A stretch of 64,000 nt of DNA, taken from contig CM039463.1 in NCBI GenBank assembly GCA_022414725.1, positions 32,133,579 to 32,197,578 on the forward strand, written 5' to 3'. The translations under genes were made by a program, and so were the position numbers. Within the stretch, counting starts at the first letter, position 1. Each line of letters starts with the position of its first letter. Shown piece after piece: positions 53,901-64,000 of this stretch. This DNA is from Microglena sp. YARC. Taxonomy: Eukaryota > Chlorophyta > Chlorophyceae > Chlamydomonadales > Chlamydomonadaceae. The notes under the pieces were generated by a model. It did not search any database. It was not told the origin of the DNA and saw only the letters and a program-made list of their open reading frames with translations.

Positions 53901-56900
53901 AGATCCCGCATTTTTGAATTATTTAATAAACATATGTGGGTGAAACTTGAAGCTGCAGTGGCCAATCGGAACTGCTGGAGCTTGGCCTGAGTAGAACATT
54001 TCTACAGAAAGAGATCAAAATTTTGAATTTTAAACATTGTAGGTGAAGACCTTGAAGCTGCAGCCCTGGCCAATCAGGAAACTGTTAGAAAGAATCCAAA
54101 TTTGCAGCTGGCCACATTGGGCTCGAAAGAGATCCGGAATTTTATGTGGTTGAAACTTGAATTTGCAGCCTGGCCAATCAGAAGAGAATTTTTGAAATTT
54201 TGAATTTTTAAACATTGTGGTGAAACATTGCAGCCCTGGTTGAAGACCTTGAAGCTGCAGCCTGGCCAATCAGCTGCTGAGCTTGGCTAGTTTAGAACAT
54301 GAAGCGCAGACTGCTGGAGCTTGGCTGAGAGCATCCGCATTTGAATTTAAACATTGTGGTGAAGACCTTGAAGCTGCAGCCCTGGCCAATCAGGAACTGC
54401 TGGAGCTTGGCTGAGTAGAACATTTCTACAGAAAGAGATTCAAATTTGATTTTAAACATTGTGGGTGAAGACCTTGAAGCTGCAGCCCTGGCCAATCAGG
54501 AACTGCTGGAGCTTGGCTAGAAATTTTCCTTGTAAGAAAGAGATCCCTTTTAAAACATGTGTGTGAAAGACCTTGAATCTGCAGATCAGGAACATTTCCT
54601 TGCTGAGTAGAATTTTGAAATTCTTAAACATTTTGAAGAAAGCTTGCCACTACAGAAAGAGAGTCAAATTTTGTTGTGAGACCTTGAAGCTGCAGCCCTG
54701 GCCAATCAGGAACTGCTGGAGCTTAGCTGAGTAGAACATTTCCTGTAGAAAAGAAGATCCGCATTTTGAATTTTAAACATTGTGTTGAAGACCTTGAAGC
54801 TGAGCCCTGGCAATCAGGAAAAAGCTGCTGGAGCATTGCTGAAGTAGAACATTTCCTACAGAAAAGATTCAAATTTTGAATTTTTAAACATGTGGTGAAG
54901 ACCTTGAAGCTGCAGCCCTGGCCAATCACGGAAAAAACTGCTGGAGCTTGGCTGAGTAGCAACATTTCATTTTTGAATTTTTAAACATGTGGTAGAAAGA
55001 GAAATCCTTGAGTAGCATTTTGATTCACAATTTTAAACATTGTGGTGAAGACTTGAAGTAAAACCTGCAGCCCTGGCCCAATCAGGAACTGCTGGAGCTT
55101 GGGCTGAGTAGAACATTTCCTACAGAAAGAGATTCAAATTTTGAATTTTTAAACATTTGTGGTGGAAGTGAAGCTGCACCTGGCCCAATCAGGAAAGCTT
55201 TGGCTGAGAGATTTCCTACAACAGGCAAATTGTGGTGAAAATTTGGGGAACATGGTGAGGCATTTCCTTAGCAGGATGAGAATTTTGAGTAAACATTTTT
55301 CCGAAAGAGATCTGCTGAGACCCCTGCCGCCAAGCTTTGCAGCCCTGGCCAGGATCATGGATTGGTGAGGTAGAGAGATCGCTTGAAACATGTGGTGAAG
55401 ACCTTGAAGCCGGCAGCCTCTTGAGTATCTGCAGAATTTCTACAGAAAGAGATTAAATTGAATTTAAACATTGTGGTGGGGAACTGCTGGAGCTTTTGGG
55501 CTTTGAGTAGTTTTGTAAGAAAGAGGGGTACGGTGTTGCTTTGGCCAATTGAAGAGCTTGGTGAGTAGAACATTTCCTGTCAAAGAGATCCGCATTTTGA
55601 ATTTTAAACATTGTGGTGAAGACTTTTTGAAGCTGCAGCCCTGGCCAATCAGGAACTCTGGAGCTGGTAGCTGAGATCCGCATTTTGAAAAACATTTTGA
55701 GCAGCCTTGGAATCGAAGCTTGGGCAGAACATTTTAGATTTAAATTTTTGAATTTTAAACATGATGTGGTGAAGACCTTGAAGCTGCAGGCCAATCAGGA
55801 ACTGCTGGAGCTTGGCCACATTTTCTGTTAGAAAGAGAATATTTTGAATTTTTAAACATGGTGGTGAGACCTTGCCAATCAGGGAAAAAGAGAACGCACA
55901 GCTTTGGCTGAAAGAGATTTTTCAAATTTTTGAATTTTTACATTTGGTGAAGACTTGAAAAATAAGAAAACTGCTGGGAGCTTGGCCTGGGTAGAACATT
56001 TCCTGATCCGCACCTGGCCAAGCCTTTCAGGAAAGCATTTTCCTTGCAATGTTTGAATTTTTAAACAGAAGACCTCTGAAGCTGCCAGCCCTCAGGCCAA
56101 TCAGGAACTGCTGGACCTGGTGTTGGGTAGCTCGTGATCCAAAGAATCAGGCTCCCAACTGCCCAATTCATCGAAGGCTTGGCTCACGAGCTAAGAAAAA
56201 GAGTCTGAATTTAAACATTTCTGCACAATCAGGAACTGCTGGAGCTTGGGCGATTTTCCTTGTGATTCCGCAAATGGTTTTAACATGTGGTGTAAGACCT
56301 TGAAGCTGCAGCCCTGGAATCACGCTGGAAGGCTTGGCTTGAGTAGAAATTGCATTGTGGTGAAGACCTTCTGCAAAGAAAAGCTGAAACAGCTGGCTTG
56401 AGTGATTCAATCCTTCCGCCAGATCTTCCAGGATTTTGAATTTTTTTAAACATTGTGGCTCATTGAAGCCAATCAGCCCTGGCCAATCAGGAACTGCGGA
56501 GCTGGCTGGCTAGGCAGCTTGCTGTAGGAAAGAGATCCTGTAGAAAGAGAATTTTGAATTTTTAAACATTGTGGTGAAGACCTTGAAGCTGCAGCCCTGG
56601 CCAATCAGGAACTGGAGTGCTTGCGCTAGTAGCTGGAGCAGAATTGACATCTTGAAATTCCTTAAAATGGTGTGACTTAAAGCCGGGCCCAGAAACTGCC
56701 AGAAGGAAAACTGCTGGAGCTTGGCCAGAGAACTGCTGCTGGAGCCTGTAGAAAGAGCATCCGCATTTAAACAAAAACATTGTTGGTGAAGACCTTTTGA
56801 AGCCTGCAGCCCTGGCCAATCAGGAACTGCTGGAGCTTGGTCTGAGTAGAACATTTCCTGGTACAGAAAAGAGATCCGCATTTTGAATTTTAAAACAATT

Positions 56901-57955
56901 GTGGTTGAAGACCTTGAAGCTGCAGCCCTGGCCAATCAGGAACTGCTGGAGCTTGGCTGAGTGAACATTTCCTGTAGAAAGAATCCGCATTTGAATTTTA
57001 AACATTGTGGTGATTGAAATCTGTGCCAGCCCTGGCCAATCAGACTGCTGGAGCCTGCTGAGAGAACATTTCCTGTTCAAGATCCGCATTTTGAATTTTT
57101 AACATTTTGAACGACCTTGAAGCTGCAGCCCTGGCCAATAAGGAAACTGCTGGAGCTTGGCTTAGCTAGAACATTTCCTGTAGAAAGCAGGAATCCGCAT
57201 TTTGATTTTAAACATTGTGGTTGAAACTTGAAGCCCTGCCAGCCCTGGCCAATCGAGGAACTGCTGGAGCCTTGGCTGAGTAGAACATTTCCTGTAGAAA
57301 GAGATTCAAATGTTGAATTTTAAACATTTATGGTTGAAGCTGAAGCCTGCAGCCCTGGCCAATCAGGAAACTGCTGGAGCCTTTGGCTGCAGTAGAAACA
57401 TTCTACAGAAAGAGATTCAAATTTGATTTTAAAGAGACTCTGAAGAGTACACTCTGAAGCTGCAGCCCTGCGCCAATCAGTGAACTGCCTGGAGCCTTGG
57501 CTGAGCTAGAACATTTTGGTACAGAAGAGATTCAAATTTTGGAATTTTTAAACAATTGTGGTCGAAGACCTTGACAATCAGCCCTGTCCACTGATCTACA
57601 GGTAGCACTGCTCAGGGCGTGTGCGAACTAGAGGACACTGTGTCCATATACACTCTCCTCTTCTCTGCTTCGTGGCTGTTAGTATTGCGGATGCTCCTGT
57701 CGCGCAGCCCTGCATCTCAACACTGCTGGAGGCTTGGGCCGTGAACTCTCAATACAGACAAATCCTAAGAGATCGGATATCACTCTTGAATTTTTCACCG
57801 AATTTATATTCTAGGCTCATTGAGAGCGTGAGCGCCGAGCGAGAGACCAATCAGCCCAGAAACTGTGGTTGGATGGAGCTTGGCTGTGAAAACATTTCCT
57901 GTAGAAAGAGACTCCGCATTTTGATTTTAAACATTGTTGGTGAAGACTTGAGAAA

Positions 57956-58023
<68 letters not shown>

Positions 58024-61000
58024 CAAGGAGACGAGAGAAGCCAATCAGCAAACACACCACCTAAAAAAAAATAAAAAAAAAAGAAACTGCAGCCCCTGGC
58101 CAATCCGGAACTGCTGGAGCTTCAGTAAGAAATTCCTACAGAAAGAGATTTCAAATTTTAATTTTAACTGGGGAGACCTTTAATCTGCCCAGCCCTGGCC
58201 AATTCAGGACTTGCTGGCTTGCGGGGATGAGAGAACATTTCAGAAGAGATTCAAATTTTGAATTTTACATTGTGGTGAAACTTTGAGCTGAGCCCTGGCC
58301 AATCATGGAACTGCTGGAGCTTGGCTGAGTGAATTTTAGAAAATCCGCCATTTTGAATTTTAAACATTGGTGAAGACCTGAAGCCTGCCCAAGCCCTGCA
58401 ATAGGAACTGCCGGAAGCTTGGCTGAGGGAACATTTCCTTACAGAAAGAGATTCAAATTTGAAATTTTAAACATTGTGGTAAGACCTTTGAACTGCCAGC
58501 CCTGGCCATCAGGAACTGCTGGAGCTGGCTGAGTAGAACATTTTCCTGTTAGAAAGAGTCCAAATTTTGAATTTTAAACATTGTGGTGAAGATTGAAGCT
58601 GCAGCCCTGCCAATCGAACTGCCTGCGAGCTTGCTGAGAGAACATACAGAAAGAAGCGCATTTTGAATTTTAAAACATTGTGGACCTTGAAGCCTGCAGC
58701 CGCTGGCCATCTGCAGCCAGGAACTGGCCAATCAGGAAGCTGTATTGGCTGAGTAGAACATTTTCCTGTCGGAAAGAGATTCCGCATTTTGAATTTTTAA
58801 ACATTGTGGTGAAGACCTTGAATCTGCAGCCCTGCGCCAATCAGGAAACTGCTGGAGTTGCTGAGTAGAAACATTTCCTGTGTAAAGCTTATCCGTAGAA
58901 TTTTAAACATTGTGGTGAGATTGAAGCTGCAGCGCCTGGCTGTCAGAACTGCTGGAGCTTGGCTGAGAGAAACATTCCTACAGGAAAAGAGATTCAAATT
59001 TTGAATTTTAAACATTGTGGTGAAGACCTTGAAGCTGCAGCTGGCCTGGCCTGAGATCTTTTGGCTGATGAGAAACATTTCTTGTAGAAAGAACAAATTT
59101 TGAATTTTAAACATTGGGTAGAGGACCGAGCGCAGCCCGGCCTCGGAACTGCGAGCTGAGTAGAACATTTCCTGTAGAAAGAGATCCGCATTTTGAATTT
59201 TAAACATTGTGGTGAAGACTTGAAGCTGCAGGCCCTGCCAAAGCTGGCGCAGCTTGGGCTGATAGAACATTTCTGAAAGGATTTCCAAATTTTTGAATTT
59301 TAAACCATGGGGTAAGAACTGCTGAAGGAGCCCTGGCCAATCAGGAACTGCTGGAGCTTGGCTGAGTAGAACATTTCCTACAGAAAGAGATTCAAATTTT
59401 GAATTTTAAACATTGTGGTGAAGACCTTGAAGCTGCAGCCCTGGCCAATCAGGAACTGCTGGAGCTTGGCTGAGTAGAACATTTCCTGTAGAAAGAGATT
59501 CAAATTTTGAATTTTAAACATTGTGGTGAAGACCTTGAAGCTGCAGCCCTGGCCAATCAGGAACTGCTGGAGCTTGGCTGAGTAGAACATTTCCTGTGGC
59601 AGAGAAGAGATTCCGCATTTTTTGAATTTTTAAACATTGTGGTGAAAGACCTGTGAAGCTGCAGCCCTGCGCCAATCAGGAACTGTGAGCTTGGCTGAGT
59701 AGAACATTTCCTACAGTAAAGAGATTCAAATTTGAAATTTAAAACATTGTGGTTTTGAAGACCTTGAAGCTTGCAAGCCCTGGCCAATTTCAGGAACTGC
59801 ATGGAGCTTGGCTGAGTAGAACATTTCCTTGTACAGAAAGAGATTCAAATTTTGAATTTTAAAACATTAAACATGTGTCGCTTGAAGACCTGAAGCTGCA
59901 GCCCTGGCCAATCAGGAACTGCTGGAGCTTGGCTGAGTAGAACATTTCCTGTAGAAAGAGATTCAAATTTGAATTTTTAAACATTGTGGTGAGACCTTGA
60001 AGCTGCAAGCGCCCTGGCCAATCAGGAACTGCTGGAGCTTCTGAGTAGAACATTTCCTGTAGAAAGAGATCCGCATTTGAATTTTAAACATTTTGTGAAG
60101 ACCTTGAATCTGCAGCCTGGCCAATCAGGAACTGCTGGAGCTTGGCTGAGTAGAACATTTCCTGTCGAAAGAGATCCGCATTTTGAATTTTAAACATTGT
60201 GGTGAAGACCTTGAAGCCTGCAGCCCTGGCCAATCAGGAAAACTGCTGGAGCTTGGCTGAGAGAACATTTCCTGTTAGAAAGAGATCCGCATTTTGAATT
60301 TTTAAACATTGTGGGTGAGACCTTGAAGCTGCACCTCTGCCAATCAGGAAACTGCTGAGAGCTTGCGCTGAGATAAAACATTTCCTACAGAAAGAGATTT
60401 CAAATTTTTGAATCTTTAAACATTGTTGGTGAAGAGACCTTGAAGCTGCTGCAGCCCTGGCCAGATCAGGAACGCTGAGCTTGGCTGAGTAGAACATTTC
60501 CTGTAGAAAGAGATCCCCATTTTGAATTTTAAACATTGTGGTGAAGACCTTGAAGCTGCAGCCCTGGCCAATCAGGAACTGCTGGAGCTTGGCTGAGTAG
60601 AACATTTCCTACAGCAAAAGAGAAGATTCAAATTTTGAATTTTTAAACTATTGTGGTGAAGACCTTGAAGCTGCAAGGCCCTGGCCAATCAGGAACTGCT
60701 GGAGCTTGGCTGAGCTAGAACATGTTCCTTGTAGAAAGAGATCCAATTTTGAATTTTAAACATTGGTGCGTGCTGAAGACCTTTGAAGCTGCACCCTGGC
60801 CAATCAGAACTGCTGGAGCCTGGCCTGAGTTAGAACATTCTACAGGAAAGAGATTCAAATTTTTGAAATTTTTAAACATTTGTGTGTGAAGACCTTTAAG
60901 CTGCAGCCCTGGCCAATCAGGAACTGCTGGAGCTTGGCTGAGTAGAACATTTCCCTGTAGAAGAGATCCAAATTTTGAATTTTTAAACATTGTGGTGAAG

Positions 61001-64000
61001 ACCTTGAATCTGCAGCCCTGGCCAATCAGAAACTGCTGAGCTTGGCTGAGTAGAACATTTCCTTGTCGAAAGAGAGATCCGCATTTTTGAATTTTAAAAC
61101 ATGTGTGGCGTGAAGACTTGAAGCTGCAGCCCTTGGCCAATCAGAATGCTGGAGCTTGGCTGAGCTAGACATTTCCTGTAGAAAGAGATCCGCATTTTGA
61201 ATTTTAATTTTAACAATTTGTGGTGGAAAAGACCTTAAAGCTGCCAGCCCTGCCAATCAGGAAACTTGCTGGAGCCTTGGCTGAGTAGAACATTTCCTAC
61301 AGAAAGAGATATCAAATTTTGAATTTTAAACATTGTGGGTGAAGACCTTGAAGCTGGCAGCCCTGCCGCCAATCAGGAACTGTGGAGCTTGGGCTGAGTA
61401 GAACATTTCCTTGTAGAAAGAGATCCGCGATTTTGAATTTTAAACATTGTGGTGAAGACTTGAAGCTGCAGCACCTGGCCAATCAGGAACTGCTGAAGCT
61501 TGGGCTGAGAGACATTTCCTACAGAAAGAGATTCAAAATTATTGATTTTAAAACATTGGGTTGAAGACCTTGAAGCTGGAGCCCCTGGCCAATCAGGAAC
61601 TGCTGGAGCTTGCTGAGTAGAACATTTCTTGTAGAAAGAGATCCGCATTTTGAATTTTAAACATTGTGGTGAGATGGCACCCTGGCCAATCAGGAAAGCT
61701 TGGGTGAGTAGAACATTTCCTACGATTTGCATTTTAAACAGAAAGATATTCAAATTTTGGAGAACATTTCCATACAGAAAGAGATTCAAATTTTGAATTT
61801 TATTGTTGGTGAGACACTGCAGCCCTGTGGTTGGGAAGAGCCTGAAGCTGCCCAGCCCTGCGCCAATGGCCTGCAGAAACTGCTGAGACCTTGCAGCCCG
61901 GCCAAATCAGGTCTGGAGTAGGAGAACAATTTCCGTGTAGAAAGAGATTCCCGCATTTGAATTTAAAAACATTTGGATGAAGACCTTGAAGCTGCAGCCC
62001 TGCCATCAGGAAACTGCGAGCTTGGCTGAGTACGCGAACAATTCCTACAGAAGAAGAGATTACAATTCTTGAAATTTTAAACATTGTGGCTGAAAGACTT
62101 GAAGCGTGCAGCCCTTGGCCAACAGGAACTTGCTGGAGCTTGGCTTGAGTTAGGAACATTTTCCTGTAGAAAGAGATCCGCATTTTCTTGAATTTTAAAC
62201 ATCTGTGAAGTAAGACCTTGAAGCTGCAGGCCCCAGGCCAATCGAGGAACTGCTGAGCTTGGCTGAGTTAGAACCATTCCTACAGAAAAAGAGATTCAAA
62301 TTTTGGACAATTTTATAAACAGTGTGGTGAAGGACCTTGAAGCTGCAGCCCTGGCAATCAGGAACTGCGGAGCTTGGCTGAGTAAAAGAACATTTTCGCT
62401 GTTAGAAAGAGATCCAAATTTTTGAATTTTAAACACTTGTTGTGAAGACCATGAGAATTCTGCAGCCCTGCAATCAGAACTGCTGCGAGCCTTGGACCTG
62501 AGTAGAACATTTCCTCGTCGAAGAATCCCGCATTTGAATTTTAAACGATTGTGGTGAAGACCTTGAAGCTGCAGCCCTGGCAATCAGGACACTGCTGGAG
62601 CTTGCTGAGATAGACAATTCCTGTAGATAATAGATCCGCCATTTGAATATTTAATACCAACTTGTGGTGAAAGTACCTTGAAGTGAAGCCCTGGTCAACA
62701 GGAACTGCTGGAGCTTGAGCTGCCAACGATAGAACCTTCACGTTACAGAGAAAGGAGATCTTTCAAATTTGAATTTTCAAACAACATTGTGTGAAGAACC
62801 TTTGAAGCTGAGCCTGCCAATCAGGAACTGCTGGAGCTTGGCTGGTAGTTAGAACATTTCTAGAAAGAGATCCGCATTTTGAATTTTAACATTGTGGTAA
62901 GGACCTTGAAGCTTGCACCTGGCAAATCAGGAAAAACTGCTGGAAGCTATGGCTGAGTAGAACATTTCCTACAGAAAGAGATTCAAATTTTGAATTTTAA
63001 ACATTGTGGTGAAGACCTTGAATCTGCAGCCCTGGCCAATCAGGAACTGCTGGAGCTTGGCTGAGTAGAACATTTCCTGTAGAAAGAGATCCGCATTTTG
63101 AATTTTAAACATTGTGGTGAAGACCTTGAAGCTGCAGCCCTGGCCAATCAGGATATGCTGGAGCTTGGCTGAGTAGAACATTTCCTACAGAAAATAGATT
63201 CAAATTTGAATTTTTAACATTGTGGTGAAACTTGAAGCTTGCAGCCCTGGCCCAATCACGAACTGCTGGAGCTTGGACTGGAGTAGAACATTTCCTGTAG
63301 AAGAGATCCGCATTTTGAAATTTTAAACATTGGTGGTGAAACCTGAGTGCAGCCCTGGCCCAATAGGAACTGCTTGGAAGCTTGGATGAGTAGAACAGTT
63401 TCCTACAGAAAGAGATTCAAATTTTGAATTTTAAACATTGGGTGAAGACCTTGAAGCTGCAGCCCTGGCCAATCAGGAAACTTGTGGAGCTTGGCTGAAG
63501 ATAGAACATTTCCTGTAGAAAGAGATTCCCATTTGATTTTAAACATTGTGTGTGAAGACCTTGAAGCTGCAGCCCTGGCCAATCAGGAACTGCTGGGCTT
63601 GGCTGATGTAAACATTTCCTACAGAAATAGATTCAAATTTTGAATTTCTAAACATTGTGGTGAAGACCTTAATCTGCAGCCTGGCAATCAGGAACTGCTG
63701 GACTTTGGCTGAGTAGAACATTTCCGTAGAAGAGATTCCGCATTTTGAATTTTAAACATTGTGGTGAAGACCTTGAAGCTGCAGCCGCTGGCCAATTCAG
63801 GAACTGCTGGAGCTTGGCTGAGTTAGAACATATTCCTGAGAAAGAGCTATCCGCATTTGAATTTAAACATTGTGGTGGAAGGACCTTGAATTCTGCAGCC
63901 TGGCCAATCAGGGAACTGGCTGGAGCTTGGCTGAGTAGAACATTTCCTTACAGAAGAGATTTCAAATTTTGAATTTTAACATTGTGGTGAGACTTGAGCT
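48116..64000 (-). CDS. ERCC3: XPB/ERCC3 TFIIH helicase, C-terminal three exons (partial)
   Basis: XPB is the 3'-5' DNA translocase of TFIIH, needed for promoter opening and nucleotide excision repair. Read right to left, exon A (about 51922-52067) encodes [20 protein letters not shown] and [10 protein letters not shown], a hallmark of eukaryotic XPB after helicase motif VI. Exon B (50271-50376) encodes an acidic stretch [18 protein letters not shown]. The terminal exon (48116-48280) encodes [26 protein letters not shown] and KLLGKK then TGA, matching the plant-like GSMSxMSG..YxEY tail. Phases agree if exon A ends inside the GT repeat at 51922. Helicase domains must lie beyond 64000. All three visible exons are accompanied by tandem copies of their edges. 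Confidence 0.9.
48536..49095. repeat. TTGTGTTGTATTG microsatellite
   Basis: About 560 bp of variants of TTGTGTTGTA lie in the last XPB intron. The Cys/Val/Leu-rich frames on the plus strand are artefacts. Confidence 0.95.
49130..50270 (-). repeat. ~120-bp array derived from the XPB exon-B 3' edge
   Basis: Nine copies (TCATCCAG-CTAGC motifs near 49200, 49321, 49440, 49561, 49685, 49805, 49915, 50051 and 50203) precede the true exon at 50323 when read left to right. On the minus strand each has CTGGATGAGGCTGGCRTTGA, a GATGCAGRTGGC segment and a GTGGTGGGTCATT-like donor. They lie in the downstream intron and carry frame-breaking changes. Confidence 0.87.
50271..50376 (-). CDS. ERCC3: XPB exon B (acidic linker)
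   Basis: Acceptor ATAAACCAG and donor ATG/GTGGGT bound a 106-bp exon, phase 2 in and 0 out. The acidic composition fits the poorly conserved linker between the helicase end and the C-terminal tail of XPB. Its 3' edge is repeated nine times downstream. Confidence 0.7.
50390..51300. repeat. ~900-bp (GAT)n microsatellite in XPB intron
   Basis: Interrupted GAT/ATG triplets fill most of the intron between exons A and B. His-, Ile- and Ser-rich frames of up to 328 codons on the minus strand are pure microsatellite translation. Confidence 0.97.
51508..51712. repeat. 27-bp minisatellite, about 8 units
   Basis: Units of CAGCACTACAGAGAGGGCTA plus CTACAGT repeat with a 9-codon period. The sequence AGCTTGCCAAGCAACA occurs on both sides (about 51368 and 51776). 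Confidence 0.92.
51922..52067 (-). CDS. ERCC3: XPB exon A
   Basis: The exon follows the acceptor CATGCTGCAG and reads [25 protein letters not shown]. The donor lies within a GTGTGTGTG run, so the exact end is ambiguous in steps of two bases; 51922 satisfies the phase of exon B. Confidence 0.88.
57590..57900. other. Non-repeat insert in the 108-bp array
   Basis: About 270-300 bp of sequence unrelated to the array (CTGATCTACAGGTAGCACTG to CGAGCGAGAGACC) interrupts it. No gene or element is recognised. An assembly chimera is possible. Confidence 0.55.
57957..58020. repeat. Poly-A run of about 64 bases
   Basis: An unbroken A homopolymer occurs in the noisiest part of the array, followed by A-rich sequence to about 58085. 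It may be a real poly-A insertion or a sequencing artefact. Confidence 0.9.

Larger units (their letters stand above)
52080..64000 (-). repeat. 108-bp array (~110 copies) derived from the XPB exon-A 5' edge
   Basis: On the minus strand every unit reads AATTCAAAATTTGAATCTC, then TTTCTRYAG as acceptor, then GAAATGTTCTACTCAGCCAA and GCTTCAAGGTCTTCACC. It encodes [20 protein letters not shown], a diverged copy of XPB exon A. Two subtypes tend to alternate: TAG with TTCAAA, and CAG with TCCGCA. The copies nearest the exon (52080-52370) resemble it most. The array continues beyond the window. From ~53540 rightwards indels abound. Confidence 0.93.

Noticed and set aside
57621..58064. 147-codon frame ending in poly-Lys
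   Set aside because: Depends on a poly-A run in a low-quality part of the sequence.

Overview
The window is nuclear DNA from a photosynthetic eukaryote. It has spliceosomal introns with GT..AG borders, a chlorophyll synthase gene, a TFIIH helicase gene, a LINE, tRNA-derived SINEs, hAT-type MITEs and many micro- and minisatellites. A green alga fits best. A scaly prasinophyte-type flagellate is my inference: such algae have Kdo-type sugars in their scales, and a Kdo-transferase-like gene is present. No bacterial operon, CRISPR array or intact virus was seen.

Layout. 0-5.2 kb: 5' part of chlorophyll synthase (minus strand, three exons found, the rest beyond the left edge). 5.4-9 kb: a divergent first exon of an unknown gene, then inverted-repeat transposons. 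9.0-28.4 kb: one long plus-strand chain of 16 phase-compatible exons. It begins and ends as a GT30 Kdo transferase (WaaA/KdtA), but about 2,600 codons of Ser/Pro-rich, probably disordered sequence sit inside the C-terminal half. 28.4-32.7 kb: repeats, MITEs and a head-to-head SINE pair. 32.7-36.3 kb: a two-exon leucine-rich-repeat gene with an F-box-like first exon and an acidic tail. 36.6-44.6 kb: MITEs, a decayed LINE, a 506-bp hAT MITE, a SINE and composite minisatellite repeats. 44.6-64 kb: the 3' end of an XPB/ERCC3 helicase gene (minus strand) whose three visible exons are embedded in very large tandem arrays.

Main discovery. Tandem repeats next to exons are repeatedly copies of the exon edge itself, meaning the splice junction plus adjoining exon and intron. 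Copies of a 5' exon edge lie in the upstream intron. Copies of a 3' exon edge lie in the downstream intron or flank. I see this for at least eight exon edges in three unrelated genes: CHLG exon 3; WaaA exons at 13339, 15200, 26281 and 28101; XPB exons at 52067, 50271 and 48116. Copy number runs from one extra copy to roughly 110 (a 108-bp unit filling about 12 kb beside XPB). This looks like a genome-wide process that turns exon-intron junctions into satellites and decoy splice sites.

Caveats. Gene models come from reading-frame and splice-phase logic plus family recognition by eye; no search or RNA evidence was available. From about 53.5 kb to the right edge the sequence is full of single-base indels that look like uncorrected long-read error, so copy-level detail there is unreliable.
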